A stretch of DNA of 64,000 nt from Pannonibacter carbonis (GTDB lineage Bacteria; Pseudomonadota; Alphaproteobacteria; Rhizobiales; Stappiaceae): assembly GCF_003012935.1 (NCBI RefSeq), contig NZ_PUDR01000020.1:1-64000 (forward strand). Reading direction: 5' to 3'. The notes beneath the pieces are model-generated. The model did not search any database, was not told the origin of the DNA, and saw only the letters and a program-made list of their open reading frames with translations. Below are positions 45,931 to 55,298 of this stretch, in pieces. A program made the position numbers and the translations under genes. The first letter of the stretch is position 1, and every line of letters starts with the position of its first letter.

Positions 45931-46737
45931 ATGTCCGCCCCATCGTCCGCCGCTGCAGCCTCAGCGCTCCCCTTCTATGCTCCGACCGGTCTCGAGTGCC
46001 AACTGTTCGAGCAGGCCTATGCCAACCATTTGCCCCTGCTGCTGAAAGGCCCGACAGGCTGCGGCAAGACCCGCTTTGTCGCCCATATGGCCGCCCGCCT
46101 CGGCCGCCCGCTCTACACGGTTTCCTGCCACGATGACCTGACTGCCGCAGACCTGACCGGCCGCTTCCTGCTGAAGGGCGGGGAGACGGTCTGGGTCGAT
46201 GGCCCCCTCACCCGGGCCCTGCGCGAAGGCGCGATCCTCTATCTTGATGAAGTCGTCGAGGCGCGCAAGGATGTCACCGTCGTGCTGCATCCCGTGACCG
46301 ACGACCGGCGCACGCTGCCGCTCGAGCGCACCGGCGAGACGCTGGTGGCCCCGCCGGAGTTCATGCTCGTCATCTCCTACAATCCCGGCTACCAGAACGT
46401 CCTCAAAAGTTTGAAGCCATCGACACGCCAGCGCTTCGTGGCACTCGAGTTCGGCTATCCGGATCCTGAGACGGAAGCTGCCATCGTCTCGGCGGAAAGC
46501 GGCCTGCCAAAGGATCGCTGCATGCCGCTGGTACGGGTTGCCAATGCGCTGCGCGACCTCAAGGGACAGGACGTTGAGGAAGGCGCCTCGACCCGATTGA
46601 TCATCTATGCCGCAACGCTGATCCGCGCCGGCATGAAACCGGCCATCGCCCTGGAGGCGGCCCTGCTGCAACCCCTAAGCGATGATCCGGACGTACAGGC
46701 CGCCCTGGCACGGGTCGCGGAACTGGCACTGGGGTAA
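45931..46737 (+). CDS. norQ: NorQ: MoxR-type AAA+ ATPase
   Basis: A 268-aa AAA+ protein with Walker A GPTGCGKTRF, Walker B AILYLDEVVEA, sensor VISYNPGY and an arginine finger region PSTRQRF. With NorD it inserts the FeB iron of NorB. It follows the intercistronic hairpin and precedes norD by 4 bp. Confidence 0.95.
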   Translation: MSAPSSAAAASALPFYAPTGLECQLFEQAYANHLPLLLKGPTGCGKTRFVAHMAARLGRPLYTVSCHDDLTAADLTGRFLLKGGETVWVDGPLTRALREGAILYLDEVVEARKDVTVVLHPVTDDRRTLPLERTGETLVAPPEFMLVISYNPGYQNVLKSLKPSTRQRFVALEFGYPDPETEAAIVSAESGLPKDRCMPLVRVANALRDLKGQDVEEGASTRLIIYAATLIRAGMKPAIALEAALLQPLSDDPDVQAALARVAELALG

Positions 46738-46741
46738 CATC

Positions 46742-48652
46742 ATGTCGTTGTTCGAACCGGAGGAATTTGTCGGATCCCACTGGCACCGGCTGGTGGGCAG
46801 CCTGACCACCCTGCCACGCTACCCCGAGGCCGCCGTTCCGCTGTCGACCATGCGGCTTCGCCTCGGTGTCTTGTTCAGGGCCCTCGGCGGAAGTGGCGCG
46901 ATCCGGATTGCGGAAGCAGCGCCAACGCTCAGCCACCACCGGCTGAGCGTCCTGCGCAAGGCCGGCCTTGGCCGCGAAACGCTCAGCCGAGCGGTTCTCG
47001 ACACGATGTCCCTGCGCCTGCCGCCAACCGTCGACTGCTTCCCGGACCGGGACGACAATGCCGCCCTCTACGAATGGCTGGCGGCATGGTTCGCTCATGC
47101 CGTGCCGGTTGAGCGAACCAATCCCGATCCGCTGGTGAGCGATCTTCTTGCGTTGCGCGCGGCGGTCCGGACAACACGCGAATCGCTCAACGCCTGGCCC
47201 GGACTGCGACCGCTGTTCCACCGGCTGCGTGCGGCCACGCTGGCACAACGTCCCCGGCGAGGGCTTCCGTCGGTCGAGGCGCGGCTGGAGGAGACCATCT
47301 GCGCACTTCTCGGCGGCCGGCGACCGAACGATATCAGCCTGCTGCTCACCATCGAAGAGCCTCATGCCGATCTGTCGATGTTCAAAGCCCCGCGCGGCTA
47401 CAAGCCCTACTTACCAATCCCGCTGTTCGGCGACATCCGTCACTCAACGGGTGTGCAGGCAACGGAGGAGCCGGAGGACAGCGACGGCAATTCCGTTCGG
47501 GCCGACGAACAGCGCCGCCAGGCCGAGCGCCGCCAGACCGACATGAGCGACAGGGGCGATCCGCTCTGCTTTCACCGGTTCGAGACGATTTTCTCCCTCG
47601 CCGAGATGGTCAACGTAAACCGCCGGGTCGATGAGGACGACGAAGACGGCGCACGCCAGGCCGCAGGCGACCTCACTGACCTGACCATCGGCAACAACAG
47701 CCAGCGCACGGCCGCCCGCCTCAAGATGGATCTCGACCTGGCGCCGAGCGAGGCCGAAGGCTCCGCCCTGACCGTCGGCCTGACCTATCCCGAATGGGAT
47801 TGGAAGCGTCAGGCCCACCGCCCCGACCATTGCCGCGTCTTTACCCGGCGGGCCAGCGAAGGCGACGGTGGCTGGACAGCTTCCGATGACATGCAGCGTC
47901 AGATCCGGGCCGTTCGGCGCCAGTTCGAGGCGCTGCGTCCCCGCCGCGTCGTTTTGCATGGCCAGCCGGATGGCGAAGATCTTGATCTCTCTGCCGTCGT
48001 GCGGGCAGCAGCGGATCGTTCGGCCGGCAGCCCAGGGTCGGAGAACCTGTTCCTTGCCGGCCGCGCCATCGATCGCGATCTGTCGATGGCTGTCCTTATG
48101 GACATCTCGCTCTCCACCGATGCCTCGCTTGGCGCGCACCGGGTCATCGATGTGGAAAAGGCAGCCTTGCTGGCCCTCAGCCAGGGCTTGGACGCATGCG
48201 GCGACGAGCACGCCATCTTCACCTTCACCTCACGCCGGCGTACATCCGTCAGCGTGGAGACCGTGAAGGACTTCGTCGACCCGGTCGATGCCCGCGTGAT
48301 CCGGCGGATCGAGGGACTGAGGCCCGGCCAGTATACCCGCATGGGCGCTGCCATCCGGCATGTCACCACCCGCCTCGCCGAGCGGCCGCAACGGCACCGC
48401 CTCCTGCTGCTTCTGACCGATGGCAAGCCGAATGACATGGACTATTACGAGGGCCGCTATGGCATCGAGGACACCCGCATGGCCATCCGGGAAGCGCGCA
48501 AGGCCGGACTCAAGGTCTTCGGCGTCACGGTGGACGAAACCGCCCGTGACTACTTCCCGTATCTCTTCGGGCGCGGGGCCTATTCGATCGTAACTCACCC
48601 CGAGCGCCTGCCCTCAGCACTACCAGCAATCTACCGGCAACTGGTTGGTTGA
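46742..48652 (+). CDS. norD: NorD: VWA-domain maturation factor for NO reductase
   Basis: A 636-aa protein with a C-terminal von Willebrand factor A domain: the MIDAS motif DISLSTDAS, then THR/Asp positions in GQYTRMGAAIRH and LLLLTDGKPND. The N-terminal part is helical and the middle is acidic. It anchors NorQ to NorCB. The start MSLFEPEEF at 46742 is 4 bp after norQ. The 3' end overlaps the convergent nnrS gene by 22 bp. Confidence 0.94.
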   Translation: MSLFEPEEFVGSHWHRLVGSLTTLPRYPEAAVPLSTMRLRLGVLFRALGGSGAIRIAEAAPTLSHHRLSVLRKAGLGRETLSRAVLDTMSLRLPPTVDCFPDRDDNAALYEWLAAWFAHAVPVERTNPDPLVSDLLALRAAVRTTRESLNAWPGLRPLFHRLRAATLAQRPRRGLPSVEARLEETICALLGGRRPNDISLLLTIEEPHADLSMFKAPRGYKPYLPIPLFGDIRHSTGVQATEEPEDSDGNSVRADEQRRQAERRQTDMSDRGDPLCFHRFETIFSLAEMVNVNRRVDEDDEDGARQAAGDLTDLTIGNNSQRTAARLKMDLDLAPSEAEGSALTVGLTYPEWDWKRQAHRPDHCRVFTRRASEGDGGWTASDDMQRQIRAVRRQFEALRPRRVVLHGQPDGEDLDLSAVVRAAADRSAGSPGSENLFLAGRAIDRDLSMAVLMDISLSTDASLGAHRVIDVEKAALLALSQGLDACGDEHAIFTFTSRRRTSVSVETVKDFVDPVDARVIRRIEGLRPGQYTRMGAAIRHVTTRLAERPQRHRLLLLLTDGKPNDMDYYEGRYGIEDTRMAIREARKAGLKVFGVTVDETARDYFPYLFGRGAYSIVTHPERLPSALPAIYRQLVG

Positions 48653-49887
48653 AAGCGCGGATGCCCCAGCGCCTGGGCGACGGCAAAGCTGGTCCAGGCG
48701 AGGCACCACACCATTGCCGCAGCAATCAGGCTTACCGCATAGGCCGAGGCGAACAGACCAGTCGCCAGCGGCGCGGCAACCCGCAGCAGCACGGACGCAT
48801 GCAGAAGCGCCAACGCCAGGTGAAACAGACCGCGTTGCCAACGCTCCAGCCTACCGCGGCGTATCGATGATCGAGACAGGGCGAGCCGCCCCATGACTGC
48901 CATGGTCATGCCTCCGATGGCTCCCGCCGCTCCGGCGTGCAGCCCCGCATCCCTCACAAGACCCGAATCCGGCAGCAGCGACAGCCCGGCAAAGACCAGC
49001 GCCACCACCAGCCAGCCATAGGCAACATGCAAGGCCAGGATTTCGGGCGACCGCAACAGCCAGCCACGCCAGCGCAGCAGCCTCAAACCCTGCAACGCCG
49101 CAGCCGAGAGGACAATCACCGCAGGTACGCGGCCGCTGCCCCCGGCAGCCAGGACAATTCCTGCGATCAGCAACCCGCCGATTGCGGCATGATCCACTCT
49201 CCCCCCCACCGGCGCCACCTGGTCCTTCAGCCCGGGGCCAAGGGTACTGCGGGTCAGGCTGGGCACAAGCCGTCCTCCGACCAGGGCGATCAAGGCCAGG
49301 GCAAGGCTGATCCCCACCCAGGGCAGGGCCGGCAGGCCCGGGAGCATCACCCCGAGCCTTGCGCAGAGGCTGAAAACTGCACCGGACACCCCGAGCCCGG
49401 CGAAAGCCAGCACGGCCAGGCGCGTCTGTCGTGGTGCCCGAACCCGCGCTTCACGCGCAAGCAGTGCTGCAAGAGTGGCCGGAAAGGCAAGATCGAGCGC
49501 GAACAGGCCCAGGGCAGCCGCCGCATCACCTTGCAATGACACGTCCAGCGGCAGGCGGCAGACAAGCCAGAGCCCGAAGACACCGGCGAGACGCCAGCCT
49601 GCAACAGGCAAGCGCCCTGACCAGTTCGGTGTCGCCGAGAGTAGATATCCTCCGACCACCGCTGGCAGGAAACCGAACAGCATCTCGCGGACATGCCAGT
49701 CCCGTGCGGACAGACCGCTGACCGTCTCGATCCCCGTCAGATAGGCAATCAACCAGACCGGCACCGCCAGGGCCGCCAGCACGGACGCAGCCAGGGAGAA
49801 CGGCCGATAGGAGACGGCAAACACCCAGCCAGCCAAAGATGACCCTTGTCCCCTTTGCGAACGCGCGTCCGGATCCGGGACAGACAT
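48631..49887 (-). CDS. nnrS: NnrS family membrane protein (copy 1)
   Basis: A 418-aa polytopic haem/copper membrane protein of the NnrS family (SYRPFSLAASVLAALAVPVWLIAY, RDWHVREMLFGFLPAVVGGYLLSATPNWSGR, LHVAYGWLVVALVF, MTMAVMGRLAL). NnrS proteins relieve nitrosative stress. This is one of three family members in the window. It precedes hemN by nothing but is on the same strand and ends inside the 3' end of norD. Confidence 0.92.
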   Translation of the reverse strand: MSVPDPDARSQRGQGSSLAGWVFAVSYRPFSLAASVLAALAVPVWLIAYLTGIETVSGLSARDWHVREMLFGFLPAVVGGYLLSATPNWSGRLPVAGWRLAGVFGLWLVCRLPLDVSLQGDAAAALGLFALDLAFPATLAALLAREARVRAPRQTRLAVLAFAGLGVSGAVFSLCARLGVMLPGLPALPWVGISLALALIALVGGRLVPSLTRSTLGPGLKDQVAPVGGRVDHAAIGGLLIAGIVLAAGGSGRVPAVIVLSAAALQGLRLLRWRGWLLRSPEILALHVAYGWLVVALVFAGLSLLPDSGLVRDAGLHAGAAGAIGGMTMAVMGRLALSRSSIRRGRLERWQRGLFHLALALLHASVLLRVAAPLATGLFASAYAVSLIAAAMVWCLAWTSFAVAQALGHPRFQPTSCR

Positions 49888-49889
49888 GA

Positions 49890-51236
49890 CTAGACCGCCG
49901 CAGAATGCCGCCCGGCTGTGCCCAGATAGGCGTCGAAGGCGCTGGCAACGATCCGGGCAATCTCCGGTGCATGCTGTTGGATCTCGACCTGTCCATCGCC
50001 GATCCGCAACCAGCCGCGTTCGGCAAGCGCTGCAAGCTGCGGCAGGCTGGCCAGTTCGAGGTTCGAACCGGCCACTTCGGCGGGAACGTCAGCGCTGAAA
50101 CGACACAGCAGGTCCTCGATCACACGCCCGCGCGTCAGATCATCGGGCTGCAGCCGCCGGCCGCGCACCACAGGCAGGCGATCCGCCTCGATGGCCCTGC
50201 GCCAACCATGATTGTCCGGTGCGTTCTGGGCATAGCCTTGCGGCGTGCGGCTGATTGACGAGGCCCCGATGCCGATCAGGCTCTCTGCCACATCCGTAGT
50301 GTAGCCTTGGAAGTTCCGTCGAAGCGTCCCCGCCCGGGCGGCAAGGGTCAAGGCGTCATCCGGCAGGGCGAAGTGATCGATCCCGACCTCGCAGTATCCG
50401 GCATCGACTAGGAGTTCACGCGCCAGCCGCGCCTGGGCCAGCCGTTCAGCGGCCCCCGGCAGGTCTTCGTCCCGGATCAGTTTCTGATGCGGCTTCATCC
50501 AGGGGACATGCGCATAGCCGAAAACGGCAATCCGCTCCGGCTTCAGCCGAACAACCGCCTCGACGGTCTCACGGATGGAGCCCAGCGACTGCCGCGGCAG
50601 ACCATACATAAGATCTGCATTGATCGCGGTGATCCCCGCCTCCCGAAGGGCTTCGAAGGCGGCAGTGATCCGCTCCAGCGGCTGGATACGGGCAATCACG
50701 GCCTGAACCTGCGGATCCAGTGTCTGGACACCGAGGCTTGCCCGGTTGATGCCGAGCCGCGCCAGCAGCCTTGCACCTTCCTGTGTGACATGGCGGGGAT
50801 CCAGTTCGATGGCGTGTTCGAACCAGTCTTGCAGGTCAAATCTGGCGGAAAGATCCTCGACAAGAGCGGTGAAGCTGTCGGGCGGCAGGATGTTCGGCGT
50901 ACCACCGCCCCAATGGATATGGGTGACGGGTGCACGGCCGAGGTGATTGGCGATCAGCGCGATCTCGTCATGTACCACCGCAGCATAGGCCCGCACCGGA
51001 TCATCGCGCAGCGCCGCCTTGGTCGTGCAACCACAATAGGTACAGATCGTGCGGCAGAAGGGAATATGCAGATAGAGCGAAACGGCCCCCCCCTCCTGGC
51101 CTGCCGACTTCAGCCAGCCGGCATAATCGTCCGCCGTTACGTCACTCGTGAAATGCGGTGCCGTGGGATAGGAGGTGTAACGTGGAACCGGCTGCCGTGA
51201 GAGTTCCACGAGCTCGGGGGCGATCGATGGGGCCAT
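49890..51236 (-). CDS. hemN: HemN: oxygen-independent coproporphyrinogen III oxidase
   Basis: A 448-aa radical-SAM enzyme: the cluster motif is CRTICTYCGC (CxxxCxxC, with the extra Cys of HemN), preceded by RYTSYPTAPHF and LYLHIPFC, and followed by HWGGGTPNILPP. It decarboxylates coproporphyrinogen III without oxygen and supplies haem for the reductases. The ATG at 51236 gives the usual length; the frame is open further upstream but overlaps the divergent DUF1858 gene. It ends 2 bp before nnrS starts, so the two are co-transcribed. Confidence 0.96.
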   Translation of the reverse strand: MAPSIAPELVELSRQPVPRYTSYPTAPHFTSDVTADDYAGWLKSAGQEGGAVSLYLHIPFCRTICTYCGCTTKAALRDDPVRAYAAVVHDEIALIANHLGRAPVTHIHWGGGTPNILPPDSFTALVEDLSARFDLQDWFEHAIELDPRHVTQEGARLLARLGINRASLGVQTLDPQVQAVIARIQPLERITAAFEALREAGITAINADLMYGLPRQSLGSIRETVEAVVRLKPERIAVFGYAHVPWMKPHQKLIRDEDLPGAAERLAQARLARELLVDAGYCEVGIDHFALPDDALTLAARAGTLRRNFQGYTTDVAESLIGIGASSISRTPQGYAQNAPDNHGWRRAIEADRLPVVRGRRLQPDDLTRGRVIEDLLCRFSADVPAEVAGSNLELASLPQLAALAERGWLRIGDGQVEIQQHAPEIARIVASAFDAYLGTAGRHSAAV

Positions 51237-51326
51237 GGTGCTTGCGTCCTTTTCGCAGCAGGCCGACGATTGTTGGGCCGGTCCTGCTTGTGACCGGCAA
51301 CTTGGCGCGGTTTTAAGCGGCCAACG

Positions 51327-51340
51327 TTGCGCACGATCAA
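51327..51340. promoter_or_regulatory. Hybrid FNR/NnrR-type box between hemN and DUF1858 gene
   Basis: TTGCGCACGATCAA joins a TTGCG half-site (NnrR-like) with an ATCAA half-site (FNR-like). It is centred about 62 bp before the DUF1858 start and 97 bp before hemN, so it may serve both directions. Confidence 0.65.
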
Positions 51341-51395
51341 CGTTGCCAAGCTCTGCCCGACCTAGTCTGATCATCATCAGCCAGGAGATTGCACC

Positions 51396-51653
51396 ATGGC
51401 CGCAGCCCTGACAGGTCCGGTGACAGCCGACACGATCCTCGACGACCTGATGGAGACCTACAAGGTCACCATCCCGCTTTTCATTCATCGCAAGCTGATG
51501 TGCATCGGCTGCCCGATTGCACATATGCATGACGTCCGCCAGGCCTGCTCGGAGCATGGCATTTCGCTCTCCGAGTTCCTGGAGGACATCAACGAGACGA
51601 TCCGCTCCGGCCGCTCTCCTTACGAGATCGAGGACGAGGTAGAAAACGGATGA
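51396..51653 (+). CDS. DUF1858 family protein
   Basis: An 85-aa protein of the DUF1858 family, sometimes called hybrid-cluster-associated redox disulfide proteins. The motif CIGCPIAHMHDVRQACSEHG carries the Cys-X2-Cys pair and a downstream Cys. Such genes are frequent near nitrosative-stress and denitrification genes; the reaction is unknown. A CAGGAG Shine-Dalgarno is present. It overlaps the next gene by 4 bp. Confidence 0.85.
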   Translation: MAAALTGPVTADTILDDLMETYKVTIPLFIHRKLMCIGCPIAHMHDVRQACSEHGISLSEFLEDINETIRSGRSPYEIEDEVENG

Positions 51654-51928
51654 TGCGCGAGGATATGACACTTGACGCGGCAGACATTGCCAGAGGCCTC
51701 GGGCTTGCTGCCGGCGACCTTATTGACCTGATGCGCGCCGGCAAGATTACCGGGCGCCTCTACAAGGGCGAGAACGAGGATGCGGGCACCTATGCCTGTG
51801 TTTTCTTCCATGCCAACCGACGGCTGACACTGGTGGTCGACGAGGCCGGCACCTTGCTGCGCCGGTCCAACGTGGATTTCGGCGACCAGCCCCTGCCCCC
51901 CGCCATGCGGCGGGGACCTGCGCAATGA
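51650..51928 (+). CDS. Small protein, DUF6522-like
   Basis: A 92-aa protein (ADIARGLGLAAGDLIDLMRAGKITGRLYKGENEDAGTYACVFFHANRRLTLVVDEAGTLLRR), which matches what I remember of the DUF6522 family. It resembles a short two-layer fold with an N-terminal helix pair. Function is unknown. It is coupled to the DUF1858 gene (ATGATG overlap) and ends before a strong terminator. Confidence 0.65.
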   Translation: MMREDMTLDAADIARGLGLAAGDLIDLMRAGKITGRLYKGENEDAGTYACVFFHANRRLTLVVDEAGTLLRRSNVDFGDQPLPPAMRRGPAQ

Positions 51929-51976
51929 CGATGGCAGCAGCCACCCGGTCAAATTAAACCATCCGGTCAAACTAAA

Positions 51977-51998
51977 AAGGGCACCTTCCGGTGCCCTT
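51977..51998. terminator. Bidirectional terminator
   Basis: AAGGGCACC-TTCC-GGTGCCCTT, a 9-bp stem. It is preceded by AAAA and followed by CTTGTTTTC on the plus strand; on the minus strand the stem runs into TTTTT. It can end both the DUF1858-DUF6522 transcript and the DUF2249 transcript from the right. Confidence 0.85.
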
Positions 51999-52005
51999 CT
52001 TGTTT

Positions 52006-52314
52006 TCAGCCGCCGCAGCCGCCGCCGCAGCAGTCGTCCTTGCGAACCTCCTCGGGTTCCCCTTCCTTGCCAACAATCACGTGCCAGTCGATTGGACCGG
52101 GCACCCTGTAGGTCCAGGAGAACTGCCCCGGCAAGGTCTGCTGGAACTGGTAGAGCAGCCCGAGCGGATCATGATCATTGATCAACTCGAAGCACTCACC
52201 GGGACCCAGGGCATCATACTGGCGGAACACCAGCGTATGACGCTGGGGCCTTGGCAGCGAGCGCAGGTCAACGGTAACGACGGGTTTCAGGTCTTGGACA
52301 GTTGCATGGGTCAT
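52006..52314 (-). CDS. DUF2249 protein with cysteine-rich tail
   Basis: A 102-aa member of the DUF2249 family (RQYDALGPGECFELINDHDPLGLLYQFQQTLPGQFSWTYRVPGPIDWHVIVGK). It has an added C-terminal tail DDCCGGGCGG with three cysteines, which could bind a metal. DUF2249 proteins are recurrent in denitrification loci. A shorter paralogue without the tail is at 55770. Confidence 0.82.
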   Translation of the reverse strand: MTHATVQDLKPVVTVDLRSLPRPQRHTLVFRQYDALGPGECFELINDHDPLGLLYQFQQTLPGQFSWTYRVPGPIDWHVIVGKEGEPEEVRKDDCCGGGCGG

Positions 52315-52403
52315 GACGCACTCCGGTTCTGATACGGATGACCCAGCGTCTTAAGCCGAGGACGGGCAGCGGTCCTTGTCGAGGAACAAACTTCGGACCG
52401 TCC

Positions 52404-53108
52404 TCAGTCGTCGCTGCGCTCAGCCAGCACATAGAGCCGGTGCGGATCCACGACAACGACCCGTTTGCGGCTGGACTGAACCAGCCCCTTCGCTTCCCAG
52501 GCCGTCATGACACGGCTGACCGTGTGCAGCGTCGTACCGGTCATCTCCGCGATATCCTGGCGCGTCACGGGGAAGTCGATCAGTATCCCCTCCTCCGTCT
52601 TGCGCCCGGCCTGTCGAACGAGCCGCAAAACTGCATGCGCAACGCGCCGCTCAACCTCCTCCGTCGACAATTCCAGGATCCGCGTGTGGGCGTCCTGCAG
52701 CCGCTGGCCGACGGTCTGAAGCGCATTGAGGGCCAGCGTCGGGCTGCGGGCGATAAACACTTCCCACTGGGTCGACGACCAGGCAAGCGCCAGGCTTTCG
52801 ACAATCGCAACGGCGGTCGCCGGATAGTCCGGGCGGCGCATTGCCTTGGCAATTCCGAAGATATCCCCCGGATTGACATGCCGGACGACGACCTGCTGAC
52901 CGTCCGGTGTCGTCTGGACCACCTTCAGACGACCATTGAGCAGGCAGAAGAACTCGGTCGCCTCGGTCCCTTGCGTGAAGGCTGCAGCGCCCTCTGGCAG
53001 TTGGCGCACCGACGCCATCGCAAGGACATTGTCGAGATCCGGATCGGTCATCGCCTGGAAAATACTCAGGTTCCGGATCAGAGATCGGTCAAGTCGATGC
53101 GCGGCCAT
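52404..53108 (-). CDS. nnrR: Crp/Fnr-family regulator, NnrR-like
   Basis: A 234-aa regulator with a cNMP-binding-like sensor domain (residues ~10-130) and a winged helix ([31 protein letters not shown]). The four FNR cysteines are missing, as in NnrR/DNR, which respond to NO through haem. It is divergent from nirK, with a TTGCC-N4-CGCAA site between them, and similar sites precede norC. It is therefore the likely regulator of nir and nor. The specific name is inferred. Confidence 0.8.
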   Translation of the reverse strand: MAAHRLDRSLIRNLSIFQAMTDPDLDNVLAMASVRQLPEGAAAFTQGTEATEFFCLLNGRLKVVQTTPDGQQVVVRHVNPGDIFGIAKAMRRPDYPATAVAIVESLALAWSSTQWEVFIARSPTLALNALQTVGQRLQDAHTRILELSTEEVERRVAHAVLRLVRQAGRKTEEGILIDFPVTRQDIAEMTGTTLHTVSRVMTAWEAKGLVQSSRKRVVVVDPHRLYVLAERSDD

Positions 53109-53199
53109 TCGTCAATCCTCAGAAATTACTCAACACGATCAGCTTGTTATAACCGCGCCTGCGACGAAATGGCCAGCGCGGTCATGTCCGGAATGCTCT

Positions 53200-53213
53200 T
53201 TGCCTTTTCGCAA
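53200..53213. promoter_or_regulatory. NnrR-type box upstream of nirK
   Basis: TTGCCTTTTCGCAA is one base from the perfect TTGCG-N4-CGCAA dyad. It is centred about 74 bp before the nirK ATG and 98 bp before nnrR. Confidence 0.75.
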
Positions 53214-53280
53214 AAAAGCATCGCCTTTTCTGTCGTTTACTCCAGTCAACAGCAACGGCAAACACAAGAAAGGACTTGCC

Positions 53281-54408
53281 ATGTTGACCCGTCGTGCAGC
53301 CCTGTGTGGCGCAGCAGCACTCGCCCTCATGATCGCCTCCCCGCTTCGCGCCGAAGAAGGGCCCGATCCGACCCTCAATGCAAAAGCCCAAACCGATCTG
53401 ACGGCCGGACTGGAGCGTGTCAAGGCGAAGCTTCTGACCCCGCCCCTCGTCATGGACCATGACCAGGTGGCCAAAGGTGGTCCGAAGGTCGTCCAGTTCA
53501 CCATGACGATCGAGGAAAAGGAGATCGTCATCGATGGCGAAGGCACAACCTTCCAGGCGATGACCTTCGATGGCTCGATGCCCGGACCGACCATGGTCGT
53601 GCATGAAGGGGACTACGTCGAGCTGACGCTGGTCAATCCCGAAACCAACACGATGCCGCACAACATCGATTTCCATGCGGCAACCGGTGCTCTCGGCGGC
53701 GCTCAACTGACCTTCGTCAACCCTGGTGAACAGGTGACCCTGCGGTTCAAGGCGACCAAGAACGGTGCCTTTGTCTATCACTGCGCCCCAACAGGCATGG
53801 TTGCCTGGCACGTGGTCAGCGGCATGTCAGGCACACTTTTGGTTCTGCCACGCGACGGCCTCAAGGATGACCAGGGCAACCCGATCACCTATGACCGCGC
53901 CTACACCATCGGCGAGTTCGACCTCTATGTCCCGAAGGACGAGACCGGCAAGTACATCGACTACGAAACGCCGGGTGACGCCTACGCCGATACGGTTGAA
54001 GTCATGAAGGGTCTGATCCCGACCCATGTGGTCTTCAACGGCGCAGTTGGTGCGCTCACCGGTGAGAAGGCCATGACGGCCAAGGTCGGCGAGACGGTGC
54101 TGATGATCCACAGCTCGGCCAACCGCGACACGCGCCCGCACCTCATTGGCGGCCATGGCGATTATGTCTGGGAACGGGGCAAGTTCAACAACCCGCCGCA
54201 GAAGGGTCTGGAGACCTGGTTCGTCGCCGGCGGCAGTGCAACGGTTGCAACCTACAAGTTCCTGCAGCCGGGCATCTACGCCTATGTCAACCACAACCTG
54301 ATCGAGGCCCTGGAACTCGGCGCGGCCGCCCATTTCAAGGTCGACGGCGCGTGGGACAATGACCTGATGATGCAGGTATCGGCACCAGGCCCCATCGTCG
54401 GGGAATGA
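53281..54408 (+). CDS. nirK: NirK: copper nitrite reductase
   Basis: A 375-aa periplasmic enzyme that reduces nitrite to NO. The leader is [20 protein letters not shown]. The copper ligands are visible: His127 and Asp130 in [10 protein letters not shown] (His127 type 1, His132 type 2, Asp130 catalytic), His167-Cys168 in VYHCAP, His177 in AWHVVSGM and Met182. The IPTHVVFNG block holds the catalytic His. Length is normal for two-domain NirK. GAAAGGA precedes the ATG. Confidence 0.98.
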   Translation: MLTRRAALCGAAALALMIASPLRAEEGPDPTLNAKAQTDLTAGLERVKAKLLTPPLVMDHDQVAKGGPKVVQFTMTIEEKEIVIDGEGTTFQAMTFDGSMPGPTMVVHEGDYVELTLVNPETNTMPHNIDFHAATGALGGAQLTFVNPGEQVTLRFKATKNGAFVYHCAPTGMVAWHVVSGMSGTLLVLPRDGLKDDQGNPITYDRAYTIGEFDLYVPKDETGKYIDYETPGDAYADTVEVMKGLIPTHVVFNGAVGALTGEKAMTAKVGETVLMIHSSANRDTRPHLIGGHGDYVWERGKFNNPPQKGLETWFVAGGSATVATYKFLQPGIYAYVNHNLIEALELGAAAHFKVDGAWDNDLMMQVSAPGPIVGE

Positions 54409-54417
54409 GGCCGGTCG

Positions 54418-54449
54418 TCGGCGACCCGCGCCGCCCCGCGGGTCGCCGA
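54418..54449 (+). terminator. Intercistronic hairpin between nirK and nirV
   Basis: A 13-bp perfect stem (TCGGCGACCCGCG with its complement) around a 6-nt loop, 9 bp after the nirK stop. It has no T-run. It may lower nirV expression relative to nirK or stabilise the nirK mRNA, like the hairpin after norB. Confidence 0.65.
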
Positions 54450-54476
54450 ACTGCCAATCGCTGGTGGAGGCATCCA

Positions 54477-55298
54477 ATGTCCATTTTCAAGTACGGAACC
54501 GTCGCCGCAATCAGCCTGACGGCCATGGCAGCCCTGCAAGGTTTCTCGCCGCTGCCCGATGATGCGGCACTTGTCCGCATCGAAGCCTCGTCCGTCATTT
54601 ATCGCGAACCCGGCGAATTCCTCGACCGGGGCACCCCGGTCAATGGTCCGCTGTTGACCATTGAACAGAACGCACCGATCTCGATCATGCGCAATCAGGT
54701 GACCCGCGGCGAATATGAGGCCTGCGTCCAGGACGGTGCCTGTCTTGCCCTTGATACGAAGGGCGATGCCGGCCTGCCGGTGGTTGGGGTCAATTTCAAT
54801 GACGCCGTCACTTACGCCAGCTGGCTGTCCGCCAAGACCGGTGAGAACTGGCGCCTGCCGACCGATCGCGAATGGGCCCTGGCTGCCGGTTCCCGGTTCA
54901 AGGACGATGCCTATACGGAGGTCAGTGACCCGGCCAACCCCTCAAAGCGCTGGATGGCGATCTACGCAGCGGAGTCCCAAGCCCAGGAAGCGATCGATCC
55001 AACGCCGATGCCCATCGGACATTTCGGAACCAACGAGCACGGCCTCGTCGATCTCTCCGGCAACATCTGGGAATGGACCACCACCTGCTATACCCGTCAC
55101 CATGTGACGGAGAGCGGACAAACCCAGGTGACGGAAAACTGTGGCGTTCGTGTTGCAGAAGGGAGCCACCGCGCCTTGATGATCGCCTTCTTCCGCGACC
55201 CCAAGGCCGGGGCCTGTTCGATTGGAATTCCACCCGCCAATCTCGGTATCCGGCTGGTGCGCGAAGACAAGGGACTGCTGCAATGGCTGGGCCTCTAG
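54477..55298 (+). CDS. nirV: NirV: formylglycine-generating-enzyme-like protein
   Basis: A 273-aa exported protein of the FGE-sulfatase (SUMF1) family. The family blocks are NQVTRGEYEACVQDG, LPVVGVNFNDAVTYASWLSAKTGENWRLPTDREW, NEHGLVDLSGNIWEW and NLGIRLVRED. NirV genes follow nirK in many alphaproteobacteria; the catalytic role is unknown. The start at 54477 has GGTGGAGG upstream. It overlaps the next ORF by 16 bp. Confidence 0.92.
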   Translation: MSIFKYGTVAAISLTAMAALQGFSPLPDDAALVRIEASSVIYREPGEFLDRGTPVNGPLLTIEQNAPISIMRNQVTRGEYEACVQDGACLALDTKGDAGLPVVGVNFNDAVTYASWLSAKTGENWRLPTDREWALAAGSRFKDDAYTEVSDPANPSKRWMAIYAAESQAQEAIDPTPMPIGHFGTNEHGLVDLSGNIWEWTTTCYTRHHVTESGQTQVTENCGVRVAEGSHRALMIAFFRDPKAGACSIGIPPANLGIRLVREDKGLLQWLGL

